The notes beneath the pieces are model-generated. The model was given only the letters and a program-made list of their open reading frames with translations, did no database searches and was not told the DNA's origin. Below, piece after piece: positions 1 to 6,631 of a DNA stretch of 10,972 bases (positions are counted from its first letter, which is position 1; the number at the start of each line of letters is the position of its first letter). Both the position numbers and the translations under genes were made by a program. This DNA comes from Succinatimonas hippei. Its GTDB lineage: Bacteria; Pseudomonadota; Gammaproteobacteria; Enterobacterales; Succinivibrionaceae. The stretch spans positions 1 to 10,972 of the forward strand of contig SFGV01000062.1 in NCBI GenBank assembly GCA_004557545.1. Reading direction: 5' to 3'.

Positions 1-27
1 TGCGGCTGCTGCTAAAGAGGGGTTTAT

Positions 28-1644
28 ATGCAGCTCACTTTAAAGTCACTTTCTGAAGACCGTGCCTTGTTTGAAAAAGCGGGTATAGCCCTGCCATCCT
101 ATGACATTAAAAAGCTTCAGGAGACCTCTCCTGAAAATCCCGTGTGGGTACACATGGGAGCAGGCAATATCTTCCACGGTTTTATAGCTTCAATTGCACA
201 GAGCCTTTTAAACCGCAAGCTTTTGAAAAGCGGGATCCTCACGCTCTCAGCCTATGACGGCGAGGCTATCCAAAGAGTCTCAAAGCCTCATGATCACTTA
301 AAGCTCAACGTGACCCTGATGCCCGATGGTTCAAAGGAACTTGAGGTTTTAGCCTCGGTCGCGGGTGAGTACCTGATAAACGGCACCAGACCTGAGGATG
401 ATGAGAAGGCTAAGGGATTCTTTAAATCAAAGAGCCTGCAGATGCTCTCATTTACCATCACCGAGAAGGGCTACGCCCTGCGCGATATTCAAGGGGAGCT
501 TCTGCCACAGGTACAAAAGGATTTTGAGGACGGTCCTGACAAATGCCGCAGCGCGATGGCGCTTACCACCGCGCTTTTGCTTGAGCGCTACAGGTCAGGC
601 GCCTATCCTCTGGCGCTCGTCTCCATGGACAACTGCTCGCACAATGGTGACAAGCTCAAGACCGCAGTGCTTGAGATAGCAAAAGCGTGGATTTCACATG
701 GGTACGCTGATGATGGCTTTATCCATTATCTTGAGGATCCGCTCAGGATCTCATTCCCCTGGACCATGATCGACAAGATCACCCCGCGTCCTGATCCTGA
801 GGTGGCAAAAGAGCTCGCCTCGATAGGGCTTGAGGGTCTTGACCCTTTAAAAACCGCCCGCGGCTCCTTCATCGCGCCCTTTGTAAACGCCGAAAAGCCG
901 GGCTATCTTGTAATTGAGGACTCCTTCCCGGCAGGAAGACCGCCGCTTGAGAAAGCAGGAGTGCTCTTTACTGACGCTAAGGGAGTAGATCTCTGCGAGA
1001 GGATGAAGGTCACGGTCTGCTTAAACCCTCTGCACACCGCGCTTGCCGTTTACGGCTGCGTGCTTGGCTATAAGAAGATCTCAGATGAGATGGACGATCC
1101 TCTTTTAAAGGCTCTGGTTGAAAGACTGGGACTTAAGGAAGGGCTGAAAGTAGTTGACAATCCAAAAATCATTAGTCCTGAGGCTTTTTTAAATGAGGTT
1201 TTAACCCAGCGTCTTACCAACCGCTGTCTGCCGGATACCCCGCAACGCATCGCCACCGATACCTCGCTTAAGGTTCCGGTGCGCTTTGGCGAGACCCTCA
1301 AAAACTACCAAAAGCGCGGTCTTGACGCCTCAGCTCTGGTAGTCCTCCCGCTTGCCATAGCAGGATGGTTGCGTTATCTCATGGCCATTGACGATGAAGG
1401 AAACTCTTTTGAGCTATCAGATGATCCCCAGATCCCGGATCTTAAAAAACAGCTTGAGGGAATTGTCTTTGGTGATCCTGAGAGCGTAGGCGAGAAGCTC
1501 AAAGCCGTGCTTGAAAACAGCTCGCTTTTCGGAGTTGATCTTTACAAGGCAGGTCTTGGCACAAAGATAGAGCGGTATTTTAAAGAGGAAATAGCCGGAA
1601 AAGGCGCGGTGCGCGCCACCTTGAAAAAGGAGCTTGGACTCTGA
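28..1644 (+). CDS. Mannitol dehydrogenase-family oxidoreductase, probably D-fructuronate reductase (UxuB-like)
   Basis: This is a 538-residue cytoplasmic NAD(P)-dependent polyol or sugar-acid dehydrogenase of the long-chain mannitol dehydrogenase family. The family includes mannitol 2-dehydrogenase, arabinitol dehydrogenase and fructuronate/tagaturonate reductases. Visible marks are a Rossmann entry HMGAGNIFHGF (residues 42-52), SMDNCSHNG (199-207), MIDKITPRP (247-255) and the catalytic block with K327, N333 and H336 in KVTVCLNPLHTALA. At 538 residues it is longer than E. coli UxuB (486, from memory). Its CLNPLHTA block resembles a clade common in anaerobes that is usually annotated as fructuronate reductase in hexuronate breakdown. 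The ATG has an AGAGGGG Shine-Dalgarno at 16-22, five bases upstream. The left neighbour is outside the window, so pathway context is missing. Family membership is secure; the exact substrate is inferred. Confidence 0.88.
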   Translation: MQLTLKSLSEDRALFEKAGIALPSYDIKKLQETSPENPVWVHMGAGNIFHGFIASIAQSLLNRKLLKSGILTLSAYDGEAIQRVSKPHDHLKLNVTLMPDGSKELEVLASVAGEYLINGTRPEDDEKAKGFFKSKSLQMLSFTITEKGYALRDIQGELLPQVQKDFEDGPDKCRSAMALTTALLLERYRSGAYPLALVSMDNCSHNGDKLKTAVLEIAKAWISHGYADDGFIHYLEDPLRISFPWTMIDKITPRPDPEVAKELASIGLEGLDPLKTARGSFIAPFVNAEKPGYLVIEDSFPAGRPPLEKAGVLFTDAKGVDLCERMKVTVCLNPLHTALAVYGCVLGYKKISDEMDDPLLKALVERLGLKEGLKVVDNPKIISPEAFLNEVLTQRLTNRCLPDTPQRIATDTSLKVPVRFGETLKNYQKRGLDASALVVLPLAIAGWLRYLMAIDDEGNSFELSDDPQIPDLKKQLEGIVFGDPESVGEKLKAVLENSSLFGVDLYKAGLGTKIERYFKEEIAGKGAVRATLKKELGL

Positions 1645-1660
1645 GAGAGTCCCACCTGAA

Positions 1661-1710
1661 GAGCCTGTAGCAGGCAGATCGTCTGAAACAGGCTCATGCT
1701 TTCCCCTTTG
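1661..1710 (+). terminator. Candidate terminator of the oxidoreductase gene
   Basis: GAGCCTGT (1661-1668) pairs perfectly with ACAGGCTC (1688-1695). The loop can form a second small stem CAGA/TCTG around TCG. The following bases are only moderately T-rich (CTTTCCCCTTT), so termination would be weak or factor-dependent. The position, 17 bases after the stop and between convergent genes, supports the call. Confidence 0.45.
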
Positions 1711-1747
1711 AAAACAAAACCCCGGGGTTATTTCTGATCCCGGGGTT
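1711..1747 (-). terminator. Intrinsic terminator of greA
   Basis: AACCCCGGG (1718-1726) and CCCGGGGTT (1739-1747) form a 9-bp GC-rich stem with a 12-base loop. Read on the minus strand, it is followed by TTGTTTT (1717-1711). It starts about 20 bases past the greA stop codon. On the plus strand the stem has only a short T stretch after it, so it mainly serves greA. Confidence 0.75.
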
Positions 1748-1768
1748 ATTTACGAGGACGGATCTTAA

Positions 1769-2263
1769 TCAGTCATCGTAGTTCTTGTAGACAACCTCGA
1801 TGATGTCGTAGGTCACGGTCCCCTTTGGGATGTGGATCTCTATCTCATCATCAACGGTCTTTCCAAGCAGTCCCCTGGCTATAGGGGTCTTGTAGGAAAT
1901 GAGGTTTTTGGAAATATCCGCCTCATCCTCGCCTACTATCCTGTAGGTAGTCTGCTTGCCATCGTCGACATTCTCAACCGTTACGGTAGCTCCAAACACC
2001 ACCTTGGGATCGCCGTTGCCCTTGAGTTTGGTAACGTCAATGATATTGGCAGATGAGAGCTTGCCTTCGATATCCTTAATGCGCGCCTCGCACATGCCCT
2101 GCTCTTCCTTGGCGGCATCGTATTCGGCGTTTTCGCTTAAATCACCATGGCTGCGGGCCTCGGCGATGGCGGCAACTATGCGCGGCCTCTCGACAGTCTT
2201 CAGCCTCTGGAGTTCTGCGCGCAGGAGTCTCTCCCCGCGCGGAGTCATGGGAGTCTGGTCCAT
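1769..2263 (-). CDS. greA: Transcription elongation factor GreA
   Basis: GreA enters the secondary channel of backtracked RNA polymerase and stimulates cleavage of the nascent RNA 3' end. The 164-residue protein has the N-terminal antiparallel coiled coil (about residues 8-75). The acidic tip HGDLSENAEYDAA carries D41 and E44, the same numbers as in E. coli. The C-terminal FKBP-like domain (about 85-160) contains VIFGATV-like and SPIARGLLGK-like segments (here VVFGATVTV 88-96 and PIARGLLGK 127-135). It is slightly longer than the usual 158 residues because of a short tail ending KNYDD. The Shine-Dalgarno is a weak GTGAG. It lies 114 bases downstream of dnaJ on the same strand. A terminator-like hairpin sits in the gap, so it may be expressed mostly from its own promoter. 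Confidence 0.97.
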   Translation of the reverse strand: MDQTPMTPRGERLLRAELQRLKTVERPRIVAAIAEARSHGDLSENAEYDAAKEEQGMCEARIKDIEGKLSSANIIDVTKLKGNGDPKVVFGATVTVENVDDGKQTTYRIVGEDEADISKNLISYKTPIARGLLGKTVDDEIEIHIPKGTVTYDIIEVVYKNYDD

Positions 2264-2287
2264 AATGATCTCACTTTAAAAAAAGTT

Positions 2288-2321
2288 AAAAAAATGAACG
2301 CCTGATCTTTAAAATCAGGCG
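2288..2321 (-). terminator. Intrinsic terminator between dnaJ and greA (within the greA leader)
   Basis: On the minus strand, CGCCTGAT (2321-2314) and ATCAGGCG (2306-2299) form a perfect 8-bp stem around a 7-base loop. TTCATTTTTTT (2298-2288) follows. It should end the dnaJ transcript. A second small hairpin, GGGGT/ACCCC (2329-2333 with 2341-2345), lies between it and dnaJ. Because it is also inside any greA leader started upstream, it could attenuate greA. Confidence 0.75.
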
Positions 2322-2335
2322 CCCGCTTGGGGTTA

Positions 2336-2364
2336 ACTTTACCCCATAGCCCTGATTAGTGCAA
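2336..2364 (-). promoter_or_regulatory. Possible greA sigma-70 promoter
   Basis: On the minus strand, TTGCAC (2364-2359, 3 of 6 matches to TTGACA) and TAAAGT (2341-2336, 4 of 6 to TATAAT) are separated by 17 bases. Predicted transcription would begin near 2329, giving a leader of about 65 bases that includes the terminator-like hairpin. The match is modest and the call is an inference from spacing and position. Confidence 0.3.
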
Positions 2365-2377
2365 CCTCGGGATCCTT

Positions 2378-3583
2378 TTACTTGGACAGATCGTCAAAGA
2401 ATTTCTTGACGTTCTTCAGGAAGCTCGCGCTTTTGGGCTTGTGGTTTACCGCGCCCTCCGACGCTCCGCTCTTTCTGACGATGGTCGCTGAGGATGATGA
2501 GACATCACCTCCGTTCAGCGAGATCTCAAGGCGTCTTAACAGATCCTTCTGCTCGGCGTTGAGATTGACCGGAGTCTCGACTACCAGCTTGCAGTAGAGG
2601 TTGCCCGGATCTCTTGAGTTAATTGACTTAACTCCCTTGCCATTGAGCCTCATCATGGTTCCGCTCTGGGTCTCGGGACGTACGGTGATCTTAACGCGGC
2701 CGTCTAAAGTCGGCACCTCAATCTGCCCGCCCAAAGCCGCGGTGGTAAACGAGATCGGTACCTCACAGTAGAGATCGTTCCCGTCACGCCTGAAGATATC
2801 ATGCGGCTTTATCTGGAAGAGCACATAGAGATCGCCTGATGGAGCGCCGTTAAACCCGGCTTCGCCCTCGCCTGCGAGTCTTATGCGATCGCCTGTGTCA
2901 ACACCAGCCGGGATATTGACCGCCAGCGTCTTGGTCTTCTGAACCCTGCCGGTGCCTTTGCAGTCGGGGCATGGATCAGAGACAGTCTGGCCGGTACCCT
3001 GGCAGTACGGGCAGGTCTGGGAGATGGACATAAAGCCCTGACGCACATGGATCTGACCGGTGCCATGGCAGTGCGGGCACGGGGCAGGATGCGATCCTGC
3101 CCTGCCGCCGGTACCGCCGCAGGTCGGACATTTGACAAAGGTCTTGAGGCGAATGTTCTTCTTTACGCCGCGCACCGCCTCCTCAAGCGTAAGCTCCATG
3201 CGCACCTGCATGTCGCGCCCCGGGACCACTCTGGGGCCTGATGCTCCGCCGCGGCCGCCTGCCCCGAAGATATCCCCGAAGATATCGCCAAAGATATCTC
3301 CAAAGTCAGCCGCTCCCGCGCCCGCTCCGAAGGGATTGCCGCCGCCTGCCTGAGAACCGTCGGCTCCGGCAAAGCCGAACTGATCATAGGCCGCGCGCTT
3401 TTGTGGATCGCTTAGAACCTGATAGGCCTCGTTGATCTCGCTGAATTTGGCGGCCGCGTCAGGCGCCTTGTTGCGGTCAGGATGATACTTGATGGCAAGG
3501 CGTTTGAAGGCATGCTTGATCTCGTCCTCCGATGCGTCCTTGGCCACACCGAGCACTTCGTAATAATCGCGTTTCTCTGCCAT
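2378..3583 (-). CDS. dnaJ: Chaperone DnaJ (Hsp40)
   Basis: DnaJ is the co-chaperone that delivers unfolded clients to DnaK and stimulates its ATPase. The 401-residue protein has a complete class I architecture. The J domain (about 5-70) has the HPD motif at 34-36. A Gly/Phe-rich region (about 73-120) includes three consecutive DIFG units. Four CxxCxGxG zinc repeats start at C152, C169, C191 and C205. The client-binding C-terminal domains follow (about 215-345). The C-terminus SFLKNVKKFFDDLS resembles the E. coli tail. It exceeds E. coli DnaJ (376) mainly through the Gly/Phe region and a Ser-rich linker near 360-380. A GGAAG Shine-Dalgarno lies about ten bases before the ATG. It follows dnaK by 93 bases, and that gap contains a hairpin. 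Confidence 0.98.
   Translation of the reverse strand: MAEKRDYYEVLGVAKDASEDEIKHAFKRLAIKYHPDRNKAPDAAAKFSEINEAYQVLSDPQKRAAYDQFGFAGADGSQAGGGNPFGAGAGAADFGDIFGDIFGDIFGAGGRGGASGPRVVPGRDMQVRMELTLEEAVRGVKKNIRLKTFVKCPTCGGTGGRAGSHPAPCPHCHGTGQIHVRQGFMSISQTCPYCQGTGQTVSDPCPDCKGTGRVQKTKTLAVNIPAGVDTGDRIRLAGEGEAGFNGAPSGDLYVLFQIKPHDIFRRDGNDLYCEVPISFTTAALGGQIEVPTLDGRVKITVRPETQSGTMMRLNGKGVKSINSRDPGNLYCKLVVETPVNLNAEQKDLLRRLEISLNGGDVSSSSATIVRKSGASEGAVNHKPKSASFLKNVKKFFDDLSK
3269..3304. repeat. Three 12-bp tandem repeats inside dnaJ
   Basis: Three consecutive 12-base units begin GATATC at 3269, 3281 and 3293 (GATATCCCCGAA, GATATCGCCAAA, GATATCTCCAAA). On the minus strand they encode the repeated DIFG units in the Gly/Phe region of DnaJ. 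The units are in-frame, so gain or loss would keep the protein intact. Confidence 0.85.
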
Positions 3584-3609
3584 ATCTAAAATTCTTCCAC
3601 ATGGAACTC

Positions 3610-3644
3610 AAAAAGGCAGGAGGCCTTATGACCACCCGCCTTTT
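3610..3644 (-). terminator. Hairpin between dnaK and dnaJ, probable attenuator
   Basis: Read on the minus strand, bases 3644-3632 and 3623-3611 can form a 13-bp stem with one G-U pair and one U-U mismatch around an 8-base loop. The stem ends in GCCTTTT and the T run continues to 3610. It resembles a leaky intrinsic terminator or a processing and stability hairpin. That would let dnaK be made in excess over dnaJ. It starts about 30 bases after the dnaK stop. Confidence 0.6.
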
Positions 3645-3676
3645 CATCAGTTATTCAGAACGTGTGATCGCTAAGG

Positions 3677-5635
3677 TCACTTGTTCTTCTTGTCGTCATC
3701 GACTTCCTCAAACTCAGCGTCGACCACGTCATCGTCCTTCTTCTGGCCGGATGACGCGCCCGCTGACTGGGACTGTGAGCTCTGCTGCTGGGCCTTGGCC
3801 TGAGCCTGAGCCTGCTGGGCTGATGCCTGAGCGGCGCTCATGAGGCTTGAGGCGGCCTCCATGGCAGCCTTCTCGGCCTGCTCAATCTTGTCCTTGTCAT
3901 CGCCGCGAACCGCGAGTTCAAGCTCGTTTAAGGCCTTGTTGACCTTCTCCTTCTCGGAGGCCGGGAGCTTGCTCCCGAGATCATCCATCTGCTTGCGGAT
4001 GCTGTGAGCGGTGGCGTCGGCGCGGTTGCGGGCGTTCGCCAGATCCTCAAACTTCTTGTCCTCGGCGCTGTGCTCCTCAGCCTCGTGCACCATGCGCTGG
4101 ATATCCTCATCGGAGAGTCCTGAAGATGACTGAATGGTGATCTTCTGCTCCTTTCCGGTGTTCTTGTCCTTGGCTGACACGTGAATGAGACCATCGGCGT
4201 CGATGTCGAAGGTAACCTCAATCTGAGGCACCCCGCGAGGAGCCGGGCTGATGCCCTCAAGGTTGAACTGGCCTAAGGACTTGTTGTCGGAGGCGCGCTT
4301 ACGCTCGCCCTGCAGCACGTGAATAGTCACGGCCGGCTGGTTGTCCTCGGCGGTTGAGAACACCTGCGATTTCTTGGTAGGAATGGTGGTGTTCTTAGGG
4401 ATCAGGGTGGTCATGACACCGCCCAGGGTCTCAATACCAAGTGACAGCGGGGTGACATCAAGCAGCAGCACGTCCTTCTTTTCACCGGTCAGCACGCCGC
4501 CCTGAATGGCGGCGCCGATGGCGACGGCCTCGTCAGGGTTAACGTCCTTACGCGGCTCCTTGCCAAAGAACTTTGCCACCACATCCTGAACCATAGGCAT
4601 ACGTGACTGACCGCCTACCAGGATCACGTCATCGACATCAGAAGGCTGCATTCCGGCATCCTTGAGCGCGGTGCGCACCGGGTCGAGAGTCTTGTTCACC
4701 AGATCCTCAACGAGGGACTCGAGCTTGGCGCGGGTGATCTTGATGTTCATGTGCTTAGGGCCAGACGCGTCAGCGGTAATGTACGGCAGGTTGACGTCGG
4801 TCTGCTGTGAGGAGGAAAGCTCAATCTTGGCCTTCTCGGCAGCTTCCTTCAGACGCTGCAGCGCGAGCTGATCCTTGTGCAGATCAACACCCTGCTCGTT
4901 CTTGAACTCATCGATGAGATAATTCATCAGACGGTTATCAAAATCCTCGCCGCCTAAGTGAGTATCACCGTTGGTCGCCAGAACCTCGAAGGTCTTCTCG
5001 CCATCAACCTCATCAATATCGATGATTGAGATATCAAAGGTACCGCCGCCCAGGTCATAGACCGCGACCTTTCTCTCGCCCTTTACCTTGTCCTCGCCAT
5101 AGGCGATTGACGCGGCGGTAGGCTCGTTGATGATGCGCTTTACATCAAGACCGGCGATCCTGCCGGCGTCCTTGGTTGCCTGACGCTGTGAGTCATTGAA
5201 GTACGCAGGGCAGGTGATAACCGCCTCGGTAACCTTCTCGCCCAGGATGTCCTCGGCGGTCTTCTTCATCTTCTTTAAGACCTCAGCTGAGATCTGAGGC
5301 GGAGCCAGTTTCTTGTCACGCACCTCAACCCAGGCGTCACCGTTGTCAGCCTTTACAATCTTAAACGGCATCAGCGGAATATCACGCTGCACCTCGGCGT
5401 CATCATAACGGCGTCCAATGAGACGCTTGATGGCGAACAGAGTGTTCTTGGGGTTGGTAACAGCCTGTCTCTTGGCGGACTCGCCTACCAGCACCTCGCC
5501 ATCATCGGCATAAGCGACGATTGACGGAGTGGTGCGGCGGCCTTCCGAATTCTCAAGCACGCGGACTTTGTCACCCTCGAGGACTGCCACGCATGAATTG
5601 GTGGTTCCAAGGTCAATACCTATAATCTTGCCCAT
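3677..5635 (-). CDS. dnaK: Molecular chaperone DnaK (Hsp70)
   Basis: DnaK is the central ATP-driven chaperone that binds exposed hydrophobic segments, working with DnaJ and GrpE. The 652-residue protein shows the phosphate-1 loop IGIDLGTTNSCVAVL (5-19), catalytic K70, the phosphate-2 loop DLGGGTFD (194-201, with T199) and adenosine motif ILVGGQSRMP (338-347). The interdomain linker VLLLD is at 389-393, the same numbering as E. coli. The substrate-binding and helical lid domains follow. A Gln/Ser/Ala-rich disordered tail ends EFEEVDDDKKNK, slightly longer than in E. coli (638). The start is supported by a CGGAG Shine-Dalgarno at 5650-5646. It is preceded by its own sigma-32 promoter and a structured leader, and followed by dnaJ. 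Confidence 0.99.
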   Translation of the reverse strand: MGKIIGIDLGTTNSCVAVLEGDKVRVLENSEGRRTTPSIVAYADDGEVLVGESAKRQAVTNPKNTLFAIKRLIGRRYDDAEVQRDIPLMPFKIVKADNGDAWVEVRDKKLAPPQISAEVLKKMKKTAEDILGEKVTEAVITCPAYFNDSQRQATKDAGRIAGLDVKRIINEPTAASIAYGEDKVKGERKVAVYDLGGGTFDISIIDIDEVDGEKTFEVLATNGDTHLGGEDFDNRLMNYLIDEFKNEQGVDLHKDQLALQRLKEAAEKAKIELSSSQQTDVNLPYITADASGPKHMNIKITRAKLESLVEDLVNKTLDPVRTALKDAGMQPSDVDDVILVGGQSRMPMVQDVVAKFFGKEPRKDVNPDEAVAIGAAIQGGVLTGEKKDVLLLDVTPLSLGIETLGGVMTTLIPKNTTIPTKKSQVFSTAEDNQPAVTIHVLQGERKRASDNKSLGQFNLEGISPAPRGVPQIEVTFDIDADGLIHVSAKDKNTGKEQKITIQSSSGLSDEDIQRMVHEAEEHSAEDKKFEDLANARNRADATAHSIRKQMDDLGSKLPASEKEKVNKALNELELAVRGDDKDKIEQAEKAAMEAASSLMSAAQASAQQAQAQAKAQQQSSQSQSAGASSGQKKDDDVVDAEFEEVDDDKKNK

Positions 5636-5643
5636 ATTATTTA

Positions 5644-5689
5644 ATCTCCGAAAAACCTTTGATCCCGGATCTCTTTGACATCCGGAGAT
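5644..5689 (-). promoter_or_regulatory. dnaK leader with alternative folds around the Shine-Dalgarno
   Basis: On the minus strand, ATCTCCGGA (5689-5681) can pair with TTCGGAGAT (5652-5644) over 9 bp, including one G-U. This would bury the CGGAG Shine-Dalgarno of dnaK. A competing stem, CCGGAT (5685-5680) with ATCCGG (5670-5665), uses the same upstream bases and would free it. The pairings are seen directly; a thermosensor role is inference. Confidence 0.4.
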
Positions 5690-5714
5690 GCTTTAAAACT
5701 TTACCTGTCACTAC

Positions 5715-5742
5715 ACATGGAGTCGTCTGAGTTTTTTTCAAG
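5715..5742 (-). promoter_or_regulatory. Sigma-32 heat-shock promoter of dnaK
   Basis: On the minus strand, CTTGAAA (5742-5736) is a perfect sigma-32 -35 box. After a 13-base spacer comes CTCCATGT (5722-5715), 7 of 8 matches to CCCCATNT. It begins two bases after the grpE stop codon. A transcript would start near 5708, with a leader of about 73 bases. It allows dnaK-dnaJ to be transcribed independently of grpE. Confidence 0.85.
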
Positions 5743-5743
5743 G

Positions 5744-6496
5744 TCAGGCTTCGATATTTATTGTCTTGCCCTGAGTTTTATCCTCAGTGTCAGACTTCTC
5801 CTGTCCGTTCACGGGCTTTTTTGGCTCGTTGCTGTTTTTCGCGACAACAACCATCGCCGGCCTTACGACTCTGCCGTTTAAGATGAACCCCTTCTGCATC
5901 ACGCTTAAAACGCAGTTGTTGCCGACCTCAGCTGATTCAACCATCGAGATAGCCTGATGTCTTGTTGGGTCAAAGGGCTTGCCCTGAGGATCCTCGCGTG
6001 TCACGCCAAACTCGCCTAGCTCCTTTAAAAAGAGGTTCATGGTATTTGAGATTCCATCGTAGGTCGGCTTTAAGGCCTCGTCGGCCTTGTCTATGTGCTG
6101 CATGGCAAGCTCAAGGGAATCGACCACAGGCAAAAGCGCCTTGAGCAGTTTCTCATTGCCGTATTTGCGCTCACGCTCGACATCCGCCTCAGCGCGCTTG
6201 CGACGGTTATCAGATTCCGCAGCGGCTCTTGCCATGCGCTCAAGATCCGCCTTACTCTTCTCAGCCTGATCCTTAAGCTGGGCTTTAAGCGCCTCTACCT
6301 CAGCCTGAAGAGTCTGCACCTCGCTCTCCTCGGGAAGGCTCCCGGTGGAGGTCGCGCTATGCTCATCATTCTGAGCCCTGGCGTCCTTTACGCTCTTGTC
6401 AGCCTGTACCGGAGCGTCACCGGGCTTTTGAGCCTGATTGGCCGCGCCCATGCCCTGCTCCATGGATTTTCTGAGCTCTTCTTCCTCTTTTTGCAT
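5744..6496 (-). CDS. grpE: Nucleotide exchange factor GrpE
   Basis: GrpE releases ADP from DnaK and resets the chaperone cycle. Counting from the longest frame, there is a charged, low-complexity N-terminal segment of about 60 residues. A long helix or coiled coil follows (about 60-125), then LLPVVDSLELAMQHID (125-140). The beta-wing domain has HQAISMVES (184-192) and MQKGFILNGRVVRPAMV (204-220), diagnostic of the family. It is longer than E. coli GrpE (197) because of the N-terminal segment and a hydrophilic tail of about 30 residues. The start is uncertain: a GTG at 6508-6506 and the ATG at 6496-6494, four codons later, are both in frame, and neither has a clear Shine-Dalgarno. I chose the ATG. 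It is transcribed from a sigma-32 promoter and followed after 108 bases by dnaK. Confidence 0.96.
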   Translation of the reverse strand: MQKEEEELRKSMEQGMGAANQAQKPGDAPVQADKSVKDARAQNDEHSATSTGSLPEESEVQTLQAEVEALKAQLKDQAEKSKADLERMARAAAESDNRRKRAEADVERERKYGNEKLLKALLPVVDSLELAMQHIDKADEALKPTYDGISNTMNLFLKELGEFGVTREDPQGKPFDPTRHQAISMVESAEVGNNCVLSVMQKGFILNGRVVRPAMVVVAKNSNEPKKPVNGQEKSDTEDKTQGKTINIEA

Positions 6497-6541
6497 TTTA
6501 GGTTTCACACATCAAATCAAAAAAAACGGTTAACGCTGATT

Positions 6542-6570
6542 AAATGGAGATGAGCTATCCGGAATTCAAG
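6542..6570 (-). promoter_or_regulatory. Sigma-32 heat-shock promoter of grpE
   Basis: On the minus strand, CTTGAAT (6570-6564, 6 of 7 to CTTGAAA) is followed after 14 bases by CTCCATTT (6549-6542, 7 of 8 to CCCCATNT). Transcription would start near 6535, about 40 bases before the grpE ATG. Both boxes differ from consensus much as the dnaK promoter does, sharing CTCCAT rather than CCCCAT. Confidence 0.8.
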
Positions 6571-6587
6571 AGCTGTCTCGCGTGTTT

Positions 6588-6596
6588 TGGTAGAAT
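6588..6596 (+). promoter_or_regulatory. Extended -10 promoter of bamE
   Basis: TGGTAGAAT has the TGn extension followed by TAGAAT (6591-6596, 5 of 6 to TATAAT). There is no good -35, which an extended -10 can tolerate. The predicted start near 6603 lies about 28 bases before the bamE ATG and diverges from the grpE promoter. Confidence 0.5.
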
Positions 6597-6631
6597 GGAG
6601 AATAAAAGTGATTTTTAGAACCTATATATCC

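Noticed and set aside
2341..2348. ACCCCATA on the plus strand resembling a sigma-32 -10 box
   Set aside because: No CTTGAAA at the proper distance, and it would drive antisense transcription into dnaJ.
2881..4871. Several 60-110 codon frames opposite or out of frame within dnaJ and dnaK
   Set aside because: They lie within strongly conserved chaperone genes in other frames and have compositions typical of shadow frames in high-GC3 coding sequence.
6498..6512. Four-codon upstream ORF (ATG to TAA) overlapping the grpE start region
   Set aside because: No ribosome-binding site; a frame this short is expected by chance.
6561..6590. GGAATTC as a possible sigma-E -35 for bamE
   Set aside because: Only 5 of 7 matches to GGAACTT and no matching -10 at the right spacing.
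6587..6631. Upstream TTG start for bamE
   Set aside because: The TTG overlaps the TGGTAGAAT promoter element and would push the signal sequence 15 residues inward.
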